DNA of 64,000 nucleotides from an uncultured Collinsella sp. (GCA_958370785.1 CATXKN010000005.1:91200-155199), one strand, 5' to 3'; numbered from the stretch's first letter, positions 8,517 through 17,699 are shown. Notes: a model not told the origin generated them from the letters alone. Program-made: numbers and translations.

Positions 8517-9101
8517 TTAGTGACTCACCGGCGTCATGGTTCGCTCGAACAGCGCATCGACCACGTCGGCGATTTCGGATCGGCGCTCTAGTACGTGGCC
8601 CGATTCCCACCACATGGTAAAAAGCCGAATAATGCCACCGGCGACAAACTCAGACGTTGTCTCGAGCGATACGGGCGCGAGCGCGTCCTCGTCAAGCGCG
8701 CTCATCACGCGCCCGCGTATGGAGCGCGCGATGCGGTCGCAAATCATGCTGGTCAGCATGCCCGACATGCTGCTCGCCAAAATGTTATCCATGAGCTGCT
8801 CATGCGCCAGAATCAGATCCATGGCATCGGCGAACACTTCGTGGCGAAGCGCGCGCACGTCCTCGGCGCCCTCCGCGCCATCCGCATCAGCCCGCTTTTG
8901 CGGCAGGCCCGACATGAGCTCATCGATATAGAAGGCAAAGTAATCGTTTTTGTCGCGGAAGTGCTTGTAGAACGTCGTCCGACGAATCATAGCGCGGTCG
9001 CACAGCATGGCAACCGTCACGTCCTCAAACCGATGCTCTTCGAGCAGCTCAGTAAAGGCCTCGAACAGGGCCCGATAGGTTTTCTTGATGCGAAGGTCCA
9101 T
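8517..9101 (-). CDS. TetR/AcrR-family regulator
   Basis: A 194-residue protein with an N-terminal TetR DNA-binding domain. FEDVTVAMLCDRAMIRRTTFYKHFRDK has the usual helix-turn-helix spacing and the YKHF recognition segment. The C-terminal half is helical and matches no ligand class I know, but resembles small TetR proteins in Firmicutes and Actinobacteria. The ATG at 9101 is chosen because GGAGG lies at a suitable distance and the helix 1 segment (DLRIKKTYRALFEAF) starts directly after it. No obvious target gene is adjacent; LemA is divergent across 210 bp. Confidence 0.8.
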   Translation of the reverse strand: MDLRIKKTYRALFEAFTELLEEHRFEDVTVAMLCDRAMIRRTTFYKHFRDKNDYFAFYIDELMSGLPQKRADADGAEGAEDVRALRHEVFADAMDLILAHEQLMDNILASSMSGMLTSMICDRIARSIRGRVMSALDEDALAPVSLETTSEFVAGGIIRLFTMWWESGHVLERRSEIADVVDALFERTMTPVSH

Positions 9102-9313
9102 ACGTATCGCCCTCCTCCAGGAAAAGACAGCGCTCACTAATCTGTCGCATATCTTACACCTGTATCGCCCACCCCCTGGCGAATGGCCTCACCTTGGCGG
9201 AAACATAACGCTTACCGGAAAGTTCGGTATCGCCAAAGGTTGCGGGTATACTAGTAGCGTTACACCAACGGCAGCCGGCGGAAGACGCCGCGGCCATTCG
9301 AAACGGAGACACC

Positions 9314-9865
9314 ATGATTCCCGTCATCATCGGTATCGTTGTTGTCGTTGTGATTGTCTGCGCCATCGCCGGCATCTACAACAACATGGTCACCAAGCGT
9401 AATCGCATCGATAACGCCTGGCAGAACATCGACACGCAGCTGCAGCGCCGCAACGACCTGATCCCTAACCTGGTCGAGACCGTCAAGGGCTACGCCAAAC
9501 ACGAGCAGGACACGCTTGCCGCCGTGGTCAACGCGCGCAACGCCGCCGTGAGCGCCACCACACCCGAAGCCAAGATGGAAGCCGACAACGTGCTGACCGG
9601 TGCCCTGCGCCAGCTCTTCGCCGTGGCCGAGGCTTACCCCGACCTTAAGGCGAACACCAACTTTACGCAGCTCCAAGCCACGCTCGAAGACACCGAGAAC
9701 AAGGTGAGCTACGCGCGCCAGAGCTACAACGACTGCGTGCTTAGCTACAATAACGCCATCCAGACCTTCCCGGCCGTCATCTTTGCCGGCATCTTCCAGT
9801 TTAAGGAGCGCCAAGGCTTCGAGGCCGCCGAAGCTGCCCGCCAAGCACCGACCGTCAAGTTCTAA
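9314..9865 (+). CDS. lemA: LemA family membrane protein
   Basis: 183 residues. An N-terminal hydrophobic helix (residues 2-20) is followed by the long LemA helical domain, with the diagnostic segments NMVTKRNRIDNAWQNID, LQRRNDLIPNLVETVKGY and, near the end, FPAVIFAGIFQF. LemA proteins have one N-terminal membrane segment and a helical soluble domain; their function is unknown. A TATACT box near 9247 may be its -10 region, and a strong terminator follows. It appears monocistronic. Confidence 0.9.
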   Translation: MIPVIIGIVVVVVIVCAIAGIYNNMVTKRNRIDNAWQNIDTQLQRRNDLIPNLVETVKGYAKHEQDTLAAVVNARNAAVSATTPEAKMEADNVLTGALRQLFAVAEAYPDLKANTNFTQLQATLEDTENKVSYARQSYNDCVLSYNNAIQTFPAVIFAGIFQFKERQGFEAAEAARQAPTVKF

Positions 9866-9902
9866 CAGATCCGCAGCGTATCCTCAATCGAGTATATGCA
9901 TA

Positions 9903-9950
9903 AACCGCCCCGTCGAATGCATACTTCGACGGGGCGGTTTCCTTTGTCGC
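9903..9950 (+). terminator. Terminator of lemA
   Basis: Perfect 15-base arms (9903-9917 and 9925-9939) are followed by TTTCCTTTG. It stands about 40 bases after the lemA stop. Confidence 0.85.
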
Positions 9951-9971
9951 AAAGGTCCCCCTCTAAGCACC

Positions 9972-10172
9972 GTGCATTTTTGGGAGTATTCAGCATGCCC
10001 GACAGCTTCGGGCGCCACGATAAATGCCAAAGACCGCGAATATCCCTGCAAATCAAACGCTGTCAGCCCATAACCCCGCCCATCATTCGTAGAAAACATC
10101 GAGAAATCCCGATTTTTCGCCCGAGGTCGGTATGCAAGGACCTTCGATTGCAGAATACTCGCAAAAATGCAC
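9972..10172. repeat. Long-range inverted repeat between lemA and ilvE
   Basis: The 24 bases at 9972-9995 match the reverse complement of 10149-10172 at 22 positions, separated by about 150 bases with smaller internal hairpins. No gene lies here. It may be one more intergenic palindrome with degenerate interior. Confidence 0.5.
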
Positions 10173-10199
10173 GCCCCCACCACCCCCACATGGCGCGAA

Positions 10200-10230
10200 C
10201 CAAAACAAAAGCGCGGCCAAAAGGCCGCGC
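10200..10230 (-). terminator. Terminator serving ilvE
   Basis: Perfect stem GCGCGGCC / GGCCGCGC at 10211-10230, followed on the minus strand by TTTTGTTTTGG. It lies downstream of ilvE, beyond the palindrome at 10284-10408. Confidence 0.7.
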
Positions 10231-10283
10231 ACCATCTTTATTCAGATCTATATTGCCCGTAACGGCAGCGCCGAGATAACGCA

Positions 10284-10408
10284 GGCCCGAGGGCAACCTT
10301 CCTTTCCGGCGCACTCCGCAGGACGAAAGAGCCTCCGCCGCACGAAGTGCGCAGCGGAGGCTCTTTCATGTCCGAGGACGCGCCGGAAAGGAAGGTTGCC
10401 CTCGGGCC
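10284..10408. repeat. Variable-arm palindrome, type B copy 2
   Basis: Perfect 29-base arms (10284-10312 and 10380-10408) enclose a 67-base core. The core has its own stable inner hairpin (AAGAGCCTCCG / CGGAGGCTCTT) and the words TCCGCAGGAC and TCCGAGGAC seen in the copy at 6289. It follows the ilvE stop codon by about 17 bases. Confidence 0.75.
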
Positions 10409-10424
10409 GGACAGCTAAGACAGC

Positions 10425-11477
10425 TTACGCGACGGTGTAAACCCAGTCGTGCTTATCCTCGACAGCACCGGACTGGATGCCCGTCAGGGTCTCGCGGAGC
10501 TTCTTCATCACGGGGCCGATCTCGGTGTAGCCAGCCGGGAAGGCCACAGTTTCGTCGGCACCGTAGACCTTGTTGTCGATCTCGCCCACCGGGGAGATAA
10601 CGGCAGCGGTGCCGCACAGACCGCACTCAACAAAGGTGCCGGCCTTGACCTCGGCCCACTCGACGGGACGCTGGTCGACGGTCATGCCCAGGTCCTCAGC
10701 GACCTGAACGAGCGAACGGCGGGTGATGGAGGGAAGAATGGAGTCGGTGTGCGACTGCGGGACGACAAGCGTGCCGTCCTCCTTCACGAACAGGACGTTG
10801 GCACCACCGGTCTCCTCGACATAGGTGCGGGACTCGGAGTCGAGATACAGGTTCTCGGCATAGCCCTCGCGGTGAGCCTCCATCGTGGGCTTCAGGGACA
10901 TGGCGTAGTTGAGGCCGGCCTTGATGTTGCCGGTGCCGTGCGGTGCGGCGCGGTCGTACTCGGAAACGCGCAGCTTGACAGGCTTGAGGCCACCCTTAAA
11001 GTACGGACCGACCGGGGTCACGAGAATACGGAACGTGTACTCAGGAGCGGGAGCCACGCCGATCACGTCACCGGAGCCGATCATAAACGGACGCACATAC
11101 AGGGTTGCGCCAGAGCCGAAGGGCGGAACCCATGCGGCGTTGGCAGAGACGACCTGCTTGACGGCCTCGACAAACTTGTCCTTGGGGAACGGGGGCATCT
11201 CCAGACGCTGGGCGGAGTTGTACATACGCTCGGCGTTCATGTCGGGACGGAAGCAGACGATGCTGCCGTCCTCGGCGGTGTAGGCCTTCAGGCCCTCAAA
11301 GACCTCCTGGCAGTAATGGAAGATGCCACCGCACTCGGAGACATGCAGGGTGTGGTCGGTGGTCAGGCCGCCCTCGTCCCACTCGCCGTCCTTCCAATGG
11401 GCCTCGTAGCTGTAATCGGTCTTCATGTAGCCAAAGCCGAGGCTACCCCAATCGATATCCTTCTTCTCGACAGTCAT
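10425..11477 (-). CDS. ilvE: Branched-chain amino acid aminotransferase
   Basis: 350 residues, PLP fold type IV. It catalyses the reversible last step of leucine, isoleucine and valine synthesis with glutamate as amino donor. Family marks include FEGLKAY, RPDMNAERM, the PLP-lysine region GNIKAGLNYA, and EETGGANVLFV. Length fits cytosolic BCAT. The ATG at 11477 has GGAG six bases upstream; the longer frame is only the leader. About 160 bases of transcribed leader are likely, with a TACAAT box near 11630 on the minus strand, but I see no T-box or leader peptide. It stands alone. Confidence 0.92.
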   Translation of the reverse strand: MTVEKKDIDWGSLGFGYMKTDYSYEAHWKDGEWDEGGLTTDHTLHVSECGGIFHYCQEVFEGLKAYTAEDGSIVCFRPDMNAERMYNSAQRLEMPPFPKDKFVEAVKQVVSANAAWVPPFGSGATLYVRPFMIGSGDVIGVAPAPEYTFRILVTPVGPYFKGGLKPVKLRVSEYDRAAPHGTGNIKAGLNYAMSLKPTMEAHREGYAENLYLDSESRTYVEETGGANVLFVKEDGTLVVPQSHTDSILPSITRRSLVQVAEDLGMTVDQRPVEWAEVKAGTFVECGLCGTAAVISPVGEIDNKVYGADETVAFPAGYTEIGPVMKKLRETLTGIQSGAVEDKHDWVYTVA

Positions 11478-11706
11478 ATGTCGCTCCTTACATACACGGT
11501 TGCATACTCGCGAACCCGCACGCAAGGACCGAAGCCGGCCGCGTCGCAACGTCGCATACCCGGAGCGTAGAGCCGGGCAGGACACGCGGGCAGCATCGAA
11601 GCCGATGGCGCGTCGATTCGCATGCAGGTGATTGTACTCCCCGCACGCCTTGGATAAAACGTTTTTCTTTAACTAAGTAAAGTATTTTCACTTGCCTTCA
11701 ACACAA

Positions 11707-11738
11707 AAGGCCCGCCATCGAATCCGATGACGGGCCTT
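11707..11738 (-). terminator. Terminator of the DedA gene
   Basis: Strong stem AAGGCCCG / CGGGCCTT followed on the minus strand by TTTTGTGTT, 30 bases beyond the dedA stop. Confidence 0.85.
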
Positions 11739-11766
11739 GGAATTAACGTCCGAAAACAAACTCGGA

Positions 11767-12414
11767 CTAGGCGTTCTTTTTACCGAGCTTGGCCTTAACC
11801 AGACCGACCACGGTCGGGATGATCGACACGGCGACGATGCCGACGATCAGCAGCTCAAAGTGCTCCTGCACAAACGGAATGCCTCCAAAGAAGTAACCCA
11901 GCAGCGTAAAGACCGTCGACCAGGTAATGCCACCCAGCACGTTAAAGATGACAAAGTTGCGCCAGTGCATGCCGCCCATGCCGGCGATAAAAGGCACAAA
12001 AGTGCGGATGAACGGGAAGAAGCGACCGAGGAAGATGGCCAGATGGCCCCACTTATCCAGGAAATCCTCGGACTTTTTGATGCGCTCGGGCGTCATGGCC
12101 TTTACCTTGCCCGAGGCGATGATCTTTTTGCCAAAGAAGTGGCCGATCATAAAGTTGCACTGATCGCCCAGGATGGCTGCGGCCCATGCGGTGGCCAGAA
12201 GCGCCACGATGTTAAAGCCGCCGTTATGGGCAAAGAAGCCCGAGGCAAACAGCAGCGAGTCGCCAGGAAGGAACGGGAAGAACACCACGCCCGTCTCGAT
12301 AAAGATGATCAGGAACACGCAGCCGTAGGCCATAAGCGGGCCGGCGGCGATCCAGCTGGCAATCGCGGTGCGCGGGTCCTTAAGCAGCTCGGCGATAAAA
12401 TTGATGAAACCCAT
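11767..12414 (-). CDS. DedA family membrane protein
   Basis: 215 residues with several membrane helices. The DedA/VTT signature is clear: the acidic re-entrant segment FIETGVVFFPFLPGDSLLF and the arginine segment FLGRFFPFIRTFVPFIAGMGGM. Family members are polyprenyl-phosphate or phospholipid translocases that recycle lipid carriers and support membrane homeostasis. The start at 12414 follows GAGAGG; a longer upstream frame would add a leader of 13 residues without membrane character. It is divergent from cysE and ends in its own terminator. Confidence 0.88.
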   Translation of the reverse strand: MGFINFIAELLKDPRTAIASWIAAGPLMAYGCVFLIIFIETGVVFFPFLPGDSLLFASGFFAHNGGFNIVALLATAWAAAILGDQCNFMIGHFFGKKIIASGKVKAMTPERIKKSEDFLDKWGHLAIFLGRFFPFIRTFVPFIAGMGGMHWRNFVIFNVLGGITWSTVFTLLGYFFGGIPFVQEHFELLIVGIVAVSIIPTVVGLVKAKLGKKNA

Positions 12415-12577
12415 GAAGTAAAACCTCTCAGTTGTGGGCGCGGACACGTCCAAGTTGACCAGTATACGGTTGCGGCGCGAGCGCGGGCCAAACCCCTCAA
12501 AAGTCTTACTTCATTACCAGCAAGTTTGCATAACTGACACCTGTCGCGCAATGCCGCCAAGATTGTTCTTCCTAATC

Positions 12578-12597
12578 CCTAGCGAATCGCTATACTT
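12578..12597 (+). promoter_or_regulatory. Candidate cysE -10 region with overlapping palindrome
   Basis: TAGCGAATCGCTA is a 13-base palindrome that overlaps the TATACT box about 45 bases before the cysE start. The -35 box is poor, as expected for a regulated promoter. The regulator is unknown. Confidence 0.4.
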
Positions 12598-12637
12598 TAG
12601 TGAATCGCATTGTCACGGCGCTAAGGGAGGGCGGCCG

Positions 12638-13342
12638 GTGAGCTTTATCAATACCATTCGCGAGGACATCAAGACCGTCCAGGCGCAGGACCCTGCCGCG
12701 CAAAGTGCCCTGGTCATCTTCCTTTCCTATCCTGGCCTGCACGCCAAGTGGAACCACGTGCCCGAGCACTGGCTCTGGGAGCACGGTCATCGCTCGCTCG
12801 CCCGCGTGCTCTCGCAAATCACCCGCCACATCACCGGCGTCGAGATTCATCCCGCTGCACAGATCGGCAAACATTTCTTTATCGACCACGCCATGGGCGT
12901 CGTCATCGGCGAAACCACCATTGTGGGCGACAACTGCGTGCTCTACCAGGGCGTCACGCTCGGCGGCACCGGCAACGAGACCGGCAAACGCCACCCCACC
13001 CTGGGCAACAATGTCACGGTGGGCACGGGCGCGAAGGTGCTTGGCAACATCCACATTGGCAACAACGTCAAGATCGGCGGCAACTCGGTCGTCGTTAAGG
13101 ACGTCCCCGACAACTGCACCGTCGTGGGCGTGCCCGGGCGCATCATCAAGCGCAACGGCTGCCGTGTGTTCGAGGAGAGCTTCGACGCCAAGCAGCATCG
13201 CGAGTACATGCCCGACGATGCCGCCGAGCAGAGCGCCCTCAACCGTCAGGGCATCACCGAAAACGCCCGTCGCGTCAAGGAACTCGAGCAAGAGGTGGCC
13301 GAGCTCAAAGCCCTCGTCGCCAAACTTGTGGACGAACGCTAG
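12638..13342 (+). CDS. cysE: Serine O-acetyltransferase
   Basis: 234 residues. It transfers acetyl from acetyl-CoA to serine, the first step of cysteine synthesis. After an N-terminal helical part come left-handed beta-helix hexapeptide repeats, with catalytic-region motifs DHAMGVVIGET, YQGVTLGGTG and KRHPTLG. About 60 residues of charged helix follow and end in a coiled coil (VKELEQEVAELKALVAKLVDE) longer than in short SATs, perhaps for trimer contacts. The start is a GTG at 12638 with AGGGAGG seven bases upstream; the longer frame includes promoter DNA. TAGCGAATCGCTA, a palindrome, overlaps the TATACT -10 near 12591 and could bind a cysteine regulator. No cysK is adjacent. Confidence 0.9.
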   Translation: MSFINTIREDIKTVQAQDPAAQSALVIFLSYPGLHAKWNHVPEHWLWEHGHRSLARVLSQITRHITGVEIHPAAQIGKHFFIDHAMGVVIGETTIVGDNCVLYQGVTLGGTGNETGKRHPTLGNNVTVGTGAKVLGNIHIGNNVKIGGNSVVVKDVPDNCTVVGVPGRIIKRNGCRVFEESFDAKQHREYMPDDAAEQSALNRQGITENARRVKELEQEVAELKALVAKLVDER

Positions 13343-13382
13343 GGCCGCGGGCAACCGCCACAGCATGAACGCCAACACAAAC

Positions 13383-13420
13383 GGCGCGCCAGGGAATCCG
13401 CCCCCGGCGCGCCTTCTTTT
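13383..13420 (+). terminator. Terminator of cysE
   Basis: GGCGCGCC arms at 13383 and 13406 flank a short loop and are followed by TTCTTTT. Confidence 0.8.
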
Positions 13421-13453
13421 CGATGTGACATGCGGGACTGCCCCTTTGTCACC

Positions 13454-15457
13454 TTATGCGAACTGGCTTAGGTAGAGGTCGGCATAAGCGCCCTCGGCAG
13501 CCAGCAGTTCCTTGTGCGTACCCTGCTCGATGATATTGCCGTGATCCATGACCAGGATGAGGTCGGCATCGACGATCGTCGACAGACGGTGCGCGATCAC
13601 AAAGCTCGTGCGACCGCGCATGAGCGCGTCCATGGCGCGGCCGATGGCGAGCTCGGTGCGCGTGTCCACGCTCGACGTCGCCTCGTCCAGGATGAGGATC
13701 GCTGGGTTGTTGAGCAGCACGCGCGCGATGGTCAGCAGCTGACGTTGGCCCTGGCTGATGCTCTCGGCATCGTTAGCCACACGCGTGTCGTAGCCCTGCG
13801 GCATAGTGCGCACAAAGAAGTCAACCTGAGCGGCACGTGCGGCCGCGACAATCTCCTCGCGCGTCGCCTCGGGACAGCCATAGGCGATGTTCTCGGCAAT
13901 GGTGCCATCGAACAGCCAGGCGTCCTGCAACACCATGCCAAACTGCTGGCGCAGCTCGCCGCGGTCCATACGGCTCGTGTCCACACCGTCGAGGGTAATG
14001 CGGCCACCGTCGATCTCGTAGAAGCGCATGAGCAGGTTGATGAGCGTGGTCTTACCCGCACCCGTGGTTCCCACCACCGCGATCTTTTGGCCCGGCTCGG
14101 CGGCAAACGACACGTCGCGCATGAGCGGCTTGTCGGGCGCATAGCCAAAACGCACGTGTTCAAAGGCAACACGGCCCTCCACCTTGCCCGGCAGCTTGGC
14201 GGCGGCCGCCGGCAACGGATCGGCTTCCATCTCGGACTCGTCGAGCAGGTCGAACACGCGCTCGGCGCTCGCCAGCGCGCTCTGTAGCGAGTTAAAGGTA
14301 AACGACAGCTGCGTCATGGGCTCGGACGCCTCATAGATAAACTGGAAGAACGCCTGGAACACGCCGACGGTCATATGCCCGGCAACCAACATGCTGCAGC
14401 CCACCAGCGCAATCACGATTTGCGCCAAGCGGCCGATAAAGCGCACCGCGGGACCGACGGCGTTAATCATAAAGTCGGCCTTGGTGCTCACGCGCGCCAG
14501 CTCCTTCGAAGCCTCGTGTACCTCGGCAGAGCTCTGGCGCTCGCGGTTAAACGCACGGATCACCAGACGGCCCGAGTAGCCTTCCTCGACCGCGTTCGTA
14601 ATCTTGGACACCCACTCCTGGCGCTCGCCCGTCACATCGTGCGTGCGGCGCGACACGACCTTCGTCACCAGCAGCGAAAGTGCCGTAAAGAACAAAAAGA
14701 CAAGTGTGAGCGGCACGCTAAACACGAACATCACGCTCACGGCGCCCACCACGGTACCGATCGACACCAGAAGCTGCAGCAAGCCGCGCTGCATGCTCTC
14801 GGACATCTTGTCTAAGTCGTTGGTCGCACGGCTGACGACCTCGCCGGGACGATGCGCGTCAAAGTAGGCAAGCGGCAGACGGTTGAGCTTTTGTGCGATG
14901 CGGTTGCGTAGGCGCAGGTTGAGGCGCTCGGCAACGCTCGACATCAAAAAGCTCTGGAGTGCGTAGAACGAGGCGGCGGCAGTCCAGATCATAAAGTAGA
15001 TGAAGATGGTCCTACCACAGTTCTCCCAGGTAATGCTGAAGGTTGTGTTGTTGGCAAACGCCAGCTTCATGTGCCCCCACAGCTCATCGATGACGCGGGC
15101 GCTGTAAGCCGGCGCCGCGGTGTTAAAGATGACATAGAACACGATGCTCGCGAACACAATATAAAAGCGCCAATGGTCGCCGGCGGCCTCGCTCCACAGG
15201 CGGCGCACCGTCGCCCAGGTGTCGCGGGGCGTCTCGTCCTCGTCCTCGTCGTCAACGTCGCGCATGCGCTCCGCCTCGGCGCGGGCGCGCTCGTCCTCGG
15301 CGCGCTCATTTTCCTCGTAGAGTGCCTGGCGGCGAGCCTCGCGCTCCGTCGCTGCCTTGGCGGCTTCGTCCAGGTCGGGCGCGGCGCCCGTCTCCTCGAC
15401 TACCTCTGTAACCGCGGCGCCATCGGCGACGCCCTGCTTCTTGAGCTCCTCGGACAT
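13454..15457 (-). CDS. ABC exporter half-transporter, canonical subunit of pair 2
   Basis: 667 residues. An unusual acidic, Arg/Glu-rich N-terminal extension of about 85 residues (coiled-coil-like, ending DVDDEDEDETPRD) precedes the six-helix membrane domain and the ATPase. Walker A is GTTGAGKTT, the signature SISQGQRQ, Walker B ILILDEATSSVD with catalytic Glu, and the switch His is present in IAHRLST. It pairs with the degenerate subunit upstream; that gene's stop and this start are separated by one base (TAG C ATG), with GGAGG eight bases before the ATG. The GTG-initiated longer frame is less likely. Probably a drug or lipid exporter controlled by the linked MarR protein. Confidence 0.9.
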   Translation of the reverse strand: MSEELKKQGVADGAAVTEVVEETGAAPDLDEAAKAATEREARRQALYEENERAEDERARAEAERMRDVDDEDEDETPRDTWATVRRLWSEAAGDHWRFYIVFASIVFYVIFNTAAPAYSARVIDELWGHMKLAFANNTTFSITWENCGRTIFIYFMIWTAAASFYALQSFLMSSVAERLNLRLRNRIAQKLNRLPLAYFDAHRPGEVVSRATNDLDKMSESMQRGLLQLLVSIGTVVGAVSVMFVFSVPLTLVFLFFTALSLLVTKVVSRRTHDVTGERQEWVSKITNAVEEGYSGRLVIRAFNRERQSSAEVHEASKELARVSTKADFMINAVGPAVRFIGRLAQIVIALVGCSMLVAGHMTVGVFQAFFQFIYEASEPMTQLSFTFNSLQSALASAERVFDLLDESEMEADPLPAAAAKLPGKVEGRVAFEHVRFGYAPDKPLMRDVSFAAEPGQKIAVVGTTGAGKTTLINLLMRFYEIDGGRITLDGVDTSRMDRGELRQQFGMVLQDAWLFDGTIAENIAYGCPEATREEIVAAARAAQVDFFVRTMPQGYDTRVANDAESISQGQRQLLTIARVLLNNPAILILDEATSSVDTRTELAIGRAMDALMRGRTSFVIAHRLSTIVDADLILVMDHGNIIEQGTHKELLAAEGAYADLYLSQFA

Positions 15458-15458
15458 G

Positions 15459-17195
15459 CTACTCACCTCCCTTCATCTGCGATTCCGCGATAGCGCGGTA
15501 CACCTCGCAGGTTTCCATGAGCTCGTCGTGCGTGCCTAGGCCCACAATCTCGCCGTCTTTGAGCACCACGATCTGATCGGCATGCAAAATAGTCGAGATG
15601 CGCTGGGCGATGATGAGCACCGCGGCATCGCGCGTCTCGTCCTGCAGCGCATGGCGCAGGGCGGCATCGGTCTTAAAGTCCAGGGCCGAAAAACTGTCAT
15701 CGAAGATATATAGATCGGCATGCTTCATGAGCGCACGGGCAATGGCCAGGCGCTGACGCTGACCGCCAGAGAAGTTCGTACCGCCCTGGGATACCGGTGT
15801 ATCGAGCCCCTGCGGCTGATCGAGCACAAAGGTGCTCTGGGCAACCTCCAGCGCATGGAGCATGTCAGCCTCGGTCGCGCCTTCGTTGCCAAAGCGCAGG
15901 TTGCTTGCAACGGTGCCCGAGAACAGCCACGCCTTCTGCGGCACATAGGCGATACGCCCGCGGATGTCGTCTTGCGAAAGGTCGCGCAGGTCGACGCCGT
16001 TCAGGCGAATGGCGCCCTTCGTGGCATCGTGGAAGCGAAGCAAGAGCTTGGCCACCGTCGACTTGCCCGAACCCGTCGAGCCTACAATCGCCGTGGTCTG
16101 GCCACGGCGGCAGGCAAAACTCAGGTTGCACAGGGTGTCCTCGTCGGCATCGTCAAAACGGAACGACATATGGTCGAACACGGCAACCGCATCGGCACCG
16201 TCAACAGGCTCCGCCACGCACGTATCCAGCGTAGCCTTGCCGTCCACAATGCTCGGCTCGATTTCGAGCACCTGTTGCGCGCGGTTGAGGCACGCCGCAG
16301 CGCGCGGAAGCGTCAGAATCACCATCTGCGCCATCATCACAAAGAACAGGATCAAGATCGCGTATTCCAACACGGCCGAGATGCTGCCGATTTGCATGGC
16401 GTGGACGCCCACGCGGTTGCCACCCACCCACAGCACCGCCACCTCGGCGATATTCATCAAAAAGAAGCTGGAGCTGTCGAGACCCACAAACAGGTGATTG
16501 ACCTTGATGGCGTTGGCCGCGTAATCGCTAAACACCTCGTCCAGGCGCTGCTCCTCGTGGCGCTCCTTGTTAAATGCGCGGATGACGCGCACGCCCACGA
16601 TGTTCTCGCGCAGCACCACGTTCATGCGGTCGATAAAGCTCTGCAGGCGCATAAAGATCGGCGCGGCGTTGGCAACGGTAAAGACCGCCGCCACCAGCAC
16701 GATCGCAACGACTACGCCCAGCAGCGTGCCCATGGCGGGATCGATGAACCAAGCAAAAATGATGCCTGCCACGGCCAAGAACGGCACCGGCAGCACCAGC
16801 TGAATCGTCTGAAGGACAGCTTGCTGAATCACGTTGATGTCGTTGAGCGAGCGCGTGATCATCGAACCCGTGCCAAAGCGTTCAAAGTCGCTAGCGGACA
16901 GCTCGAGCGACTTGTCGTACACGGCATTGCGGATATCGCAGGCCACGTTGGCGGCCAGGCGCGCCGAAAGATAGCAGCCCAGCACCGTGCCGCCGCTGGC
17001 CATGCCGGTCGCGATAAGCATGTACAGGCCGTTGCGTAAAATATAGTCGATATCGCCCGTGGTAATACCGGTGTTGACCATGTTCGCCAGCATCGTGGGA
17101 ACCAACAGCGTGCCGACGTTATCTATCAGCACCGCAAACAGCGTCACCGCAATCAGACCGCGGTACGGCCTCATAAACCTCATTAAGAGTCGCAT
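15459..17195 (-). CDS. ABC exporter half-transporter, degenerate subunit of pair 2
   Basis: 578 residues, membrane domain then ATPase. Walker A GSTGSGKST and the signature FSGGQRQRL are intact, but the Walker B end reads YIFDDSFSALD (Asp for catalytic Glu) and the switch His is Gln (IAQRIST). This is the same pattern as the protein at 4179-6059, so the two exporter pairs are probably paralogous. The start at 17195 follows GAGGGGGACAC and overlaps the end of the MarR gene by 13 bases, giving a three-gene operon marR-ABC-ABC. Confidence 0.9.
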   Translation of the reverse strand: MRLLMRFMRPYRGLIAVTLFAVLIDNVGTLLVPTMLANMVNTGITTGDIDYILRNGLYMLIATGMASGGTVLGCYLSARLAANVACDIRNAVYDKSLELSASDFERFGTGSMITRSLNDINVIQQAVLQTIQLVLPVPFLAVAGIIFAWFIDPAMGTLLGVVVAIVLVAAVFTVANAAPIFMRLQSFIDRMNVVLRENIVGVRVIRAFNKERHEEQRLDEVFSDYAANAIKVNHLFVGLDSSSFFLMNIAEVAVLWVGGNRVGVHAMQIGSISAVLEYAILILFFVMMAQMVILTLPRAAACLNRAQQVLEIEPSIVDGKATLDTCVAEPVDGADAVAVFDHMSFRFDDADEDTLCNLSFACRRGQTTAIVGSTGSGKSTVAKLLLRFHDATKGAIRLNGVDLRDLSQDDIRGRIAYVPQKAWLFSGTVASNLRFGNEGATEADMLHALEVAQSTFVLDQPQGLDTPVSQGGTNFSGGQRQRLAIARALMKHADLYIFDDSFSALDFKTDAALRHALQDETRDAAVLIIAQRISTILHADQIVVLKDGEIVGLGTHDELMETCEVYRAIAESQMKGGE

Positions 17196-17695
17196 GTGTC
17201 CCCCTCGCCCTTATCGTCAGCCTCGTTCTCGGCGGCCACTTGCCGTTTAAATGCCTCGCACTCTTCGTTAAGAACATGGGAGAACTTACCGACCAAGCGC
17301 ATGATCTCGCGCTGTTCCCACGGCTCGAGTGCCTCGAATGCCTGTTGCTCGGCTTTTTGCGCCGGCAACGCGTAGCGCTTGGCAAACCGCACGCCTTCTT
17401 CGGTCAGTCGCACAACCTTGTTCTTACGACTGCCCTCGGCAAACTCCAACGTCGCAAGCCCTCGCGCCCTAAGCGTCTTAATCGCCGAATTGATGGTCTG
17501 TTTGCTGTAGAACCATTCACTCGTCAGCCGACTCACGGCAACGCTGCCGCCCGCTGCACTCGTGTCGACGAGCATCCAGTAGGCGCAGTCCGAAAGACCG
17601 CAGGTGCGTGCGAACTCCGAATAGATACGGACAAGCCCGTTGAGCATCCGGTCGAAATCGACCGGGCTAACTGCACTATTCATCTCTCCCACCAT
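17183..17695 (-). CDS. MarR-family regulator of exporter pair 2
   Basis: 170 residues with a winged helix-turn-helix: SRLTSEWFYSKQTINSAIKTLRARGLATL followed by the wing KNKVVRLTEEGVRFAK. MarR proteins are dimers that release DNA on binding drugs or phenolics and usually repress exporters beside them. Here the gene leads the exporter operon, and two copies of a half-palindromic site overlap its promoter, so autoregulation is likely. The start is uncertain: 17695 has no ribosome site, and an ATG at 17683 has GGGAG almost touching it. Confidence 0.85.
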   Translation of the reverse strand: MVGEMNSAVSPVDFDRMLNGLVRIYSEFARTCGLSDCAYWMLVDTSAAGGSVAVSRLTSEWFYSKQTINSAIKTLRARGLATLEFAEGSRKNKVVRLTEEGVRFAKRYALPAQKAEQQAFEALEPWEQREIMRLVGKFSHVLNEECEAFKRQVAAENEADDKGEGDTCDS

Positions 17696-17699
17696 TCGA

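Noticed and set aside
10284..10408. Possible CRISPR or T-box leader at ilvE
   Set aside because: It is one palindrome downstream of the stop codon, without repeated spacers; no T-box motifs in the ilvE leader.
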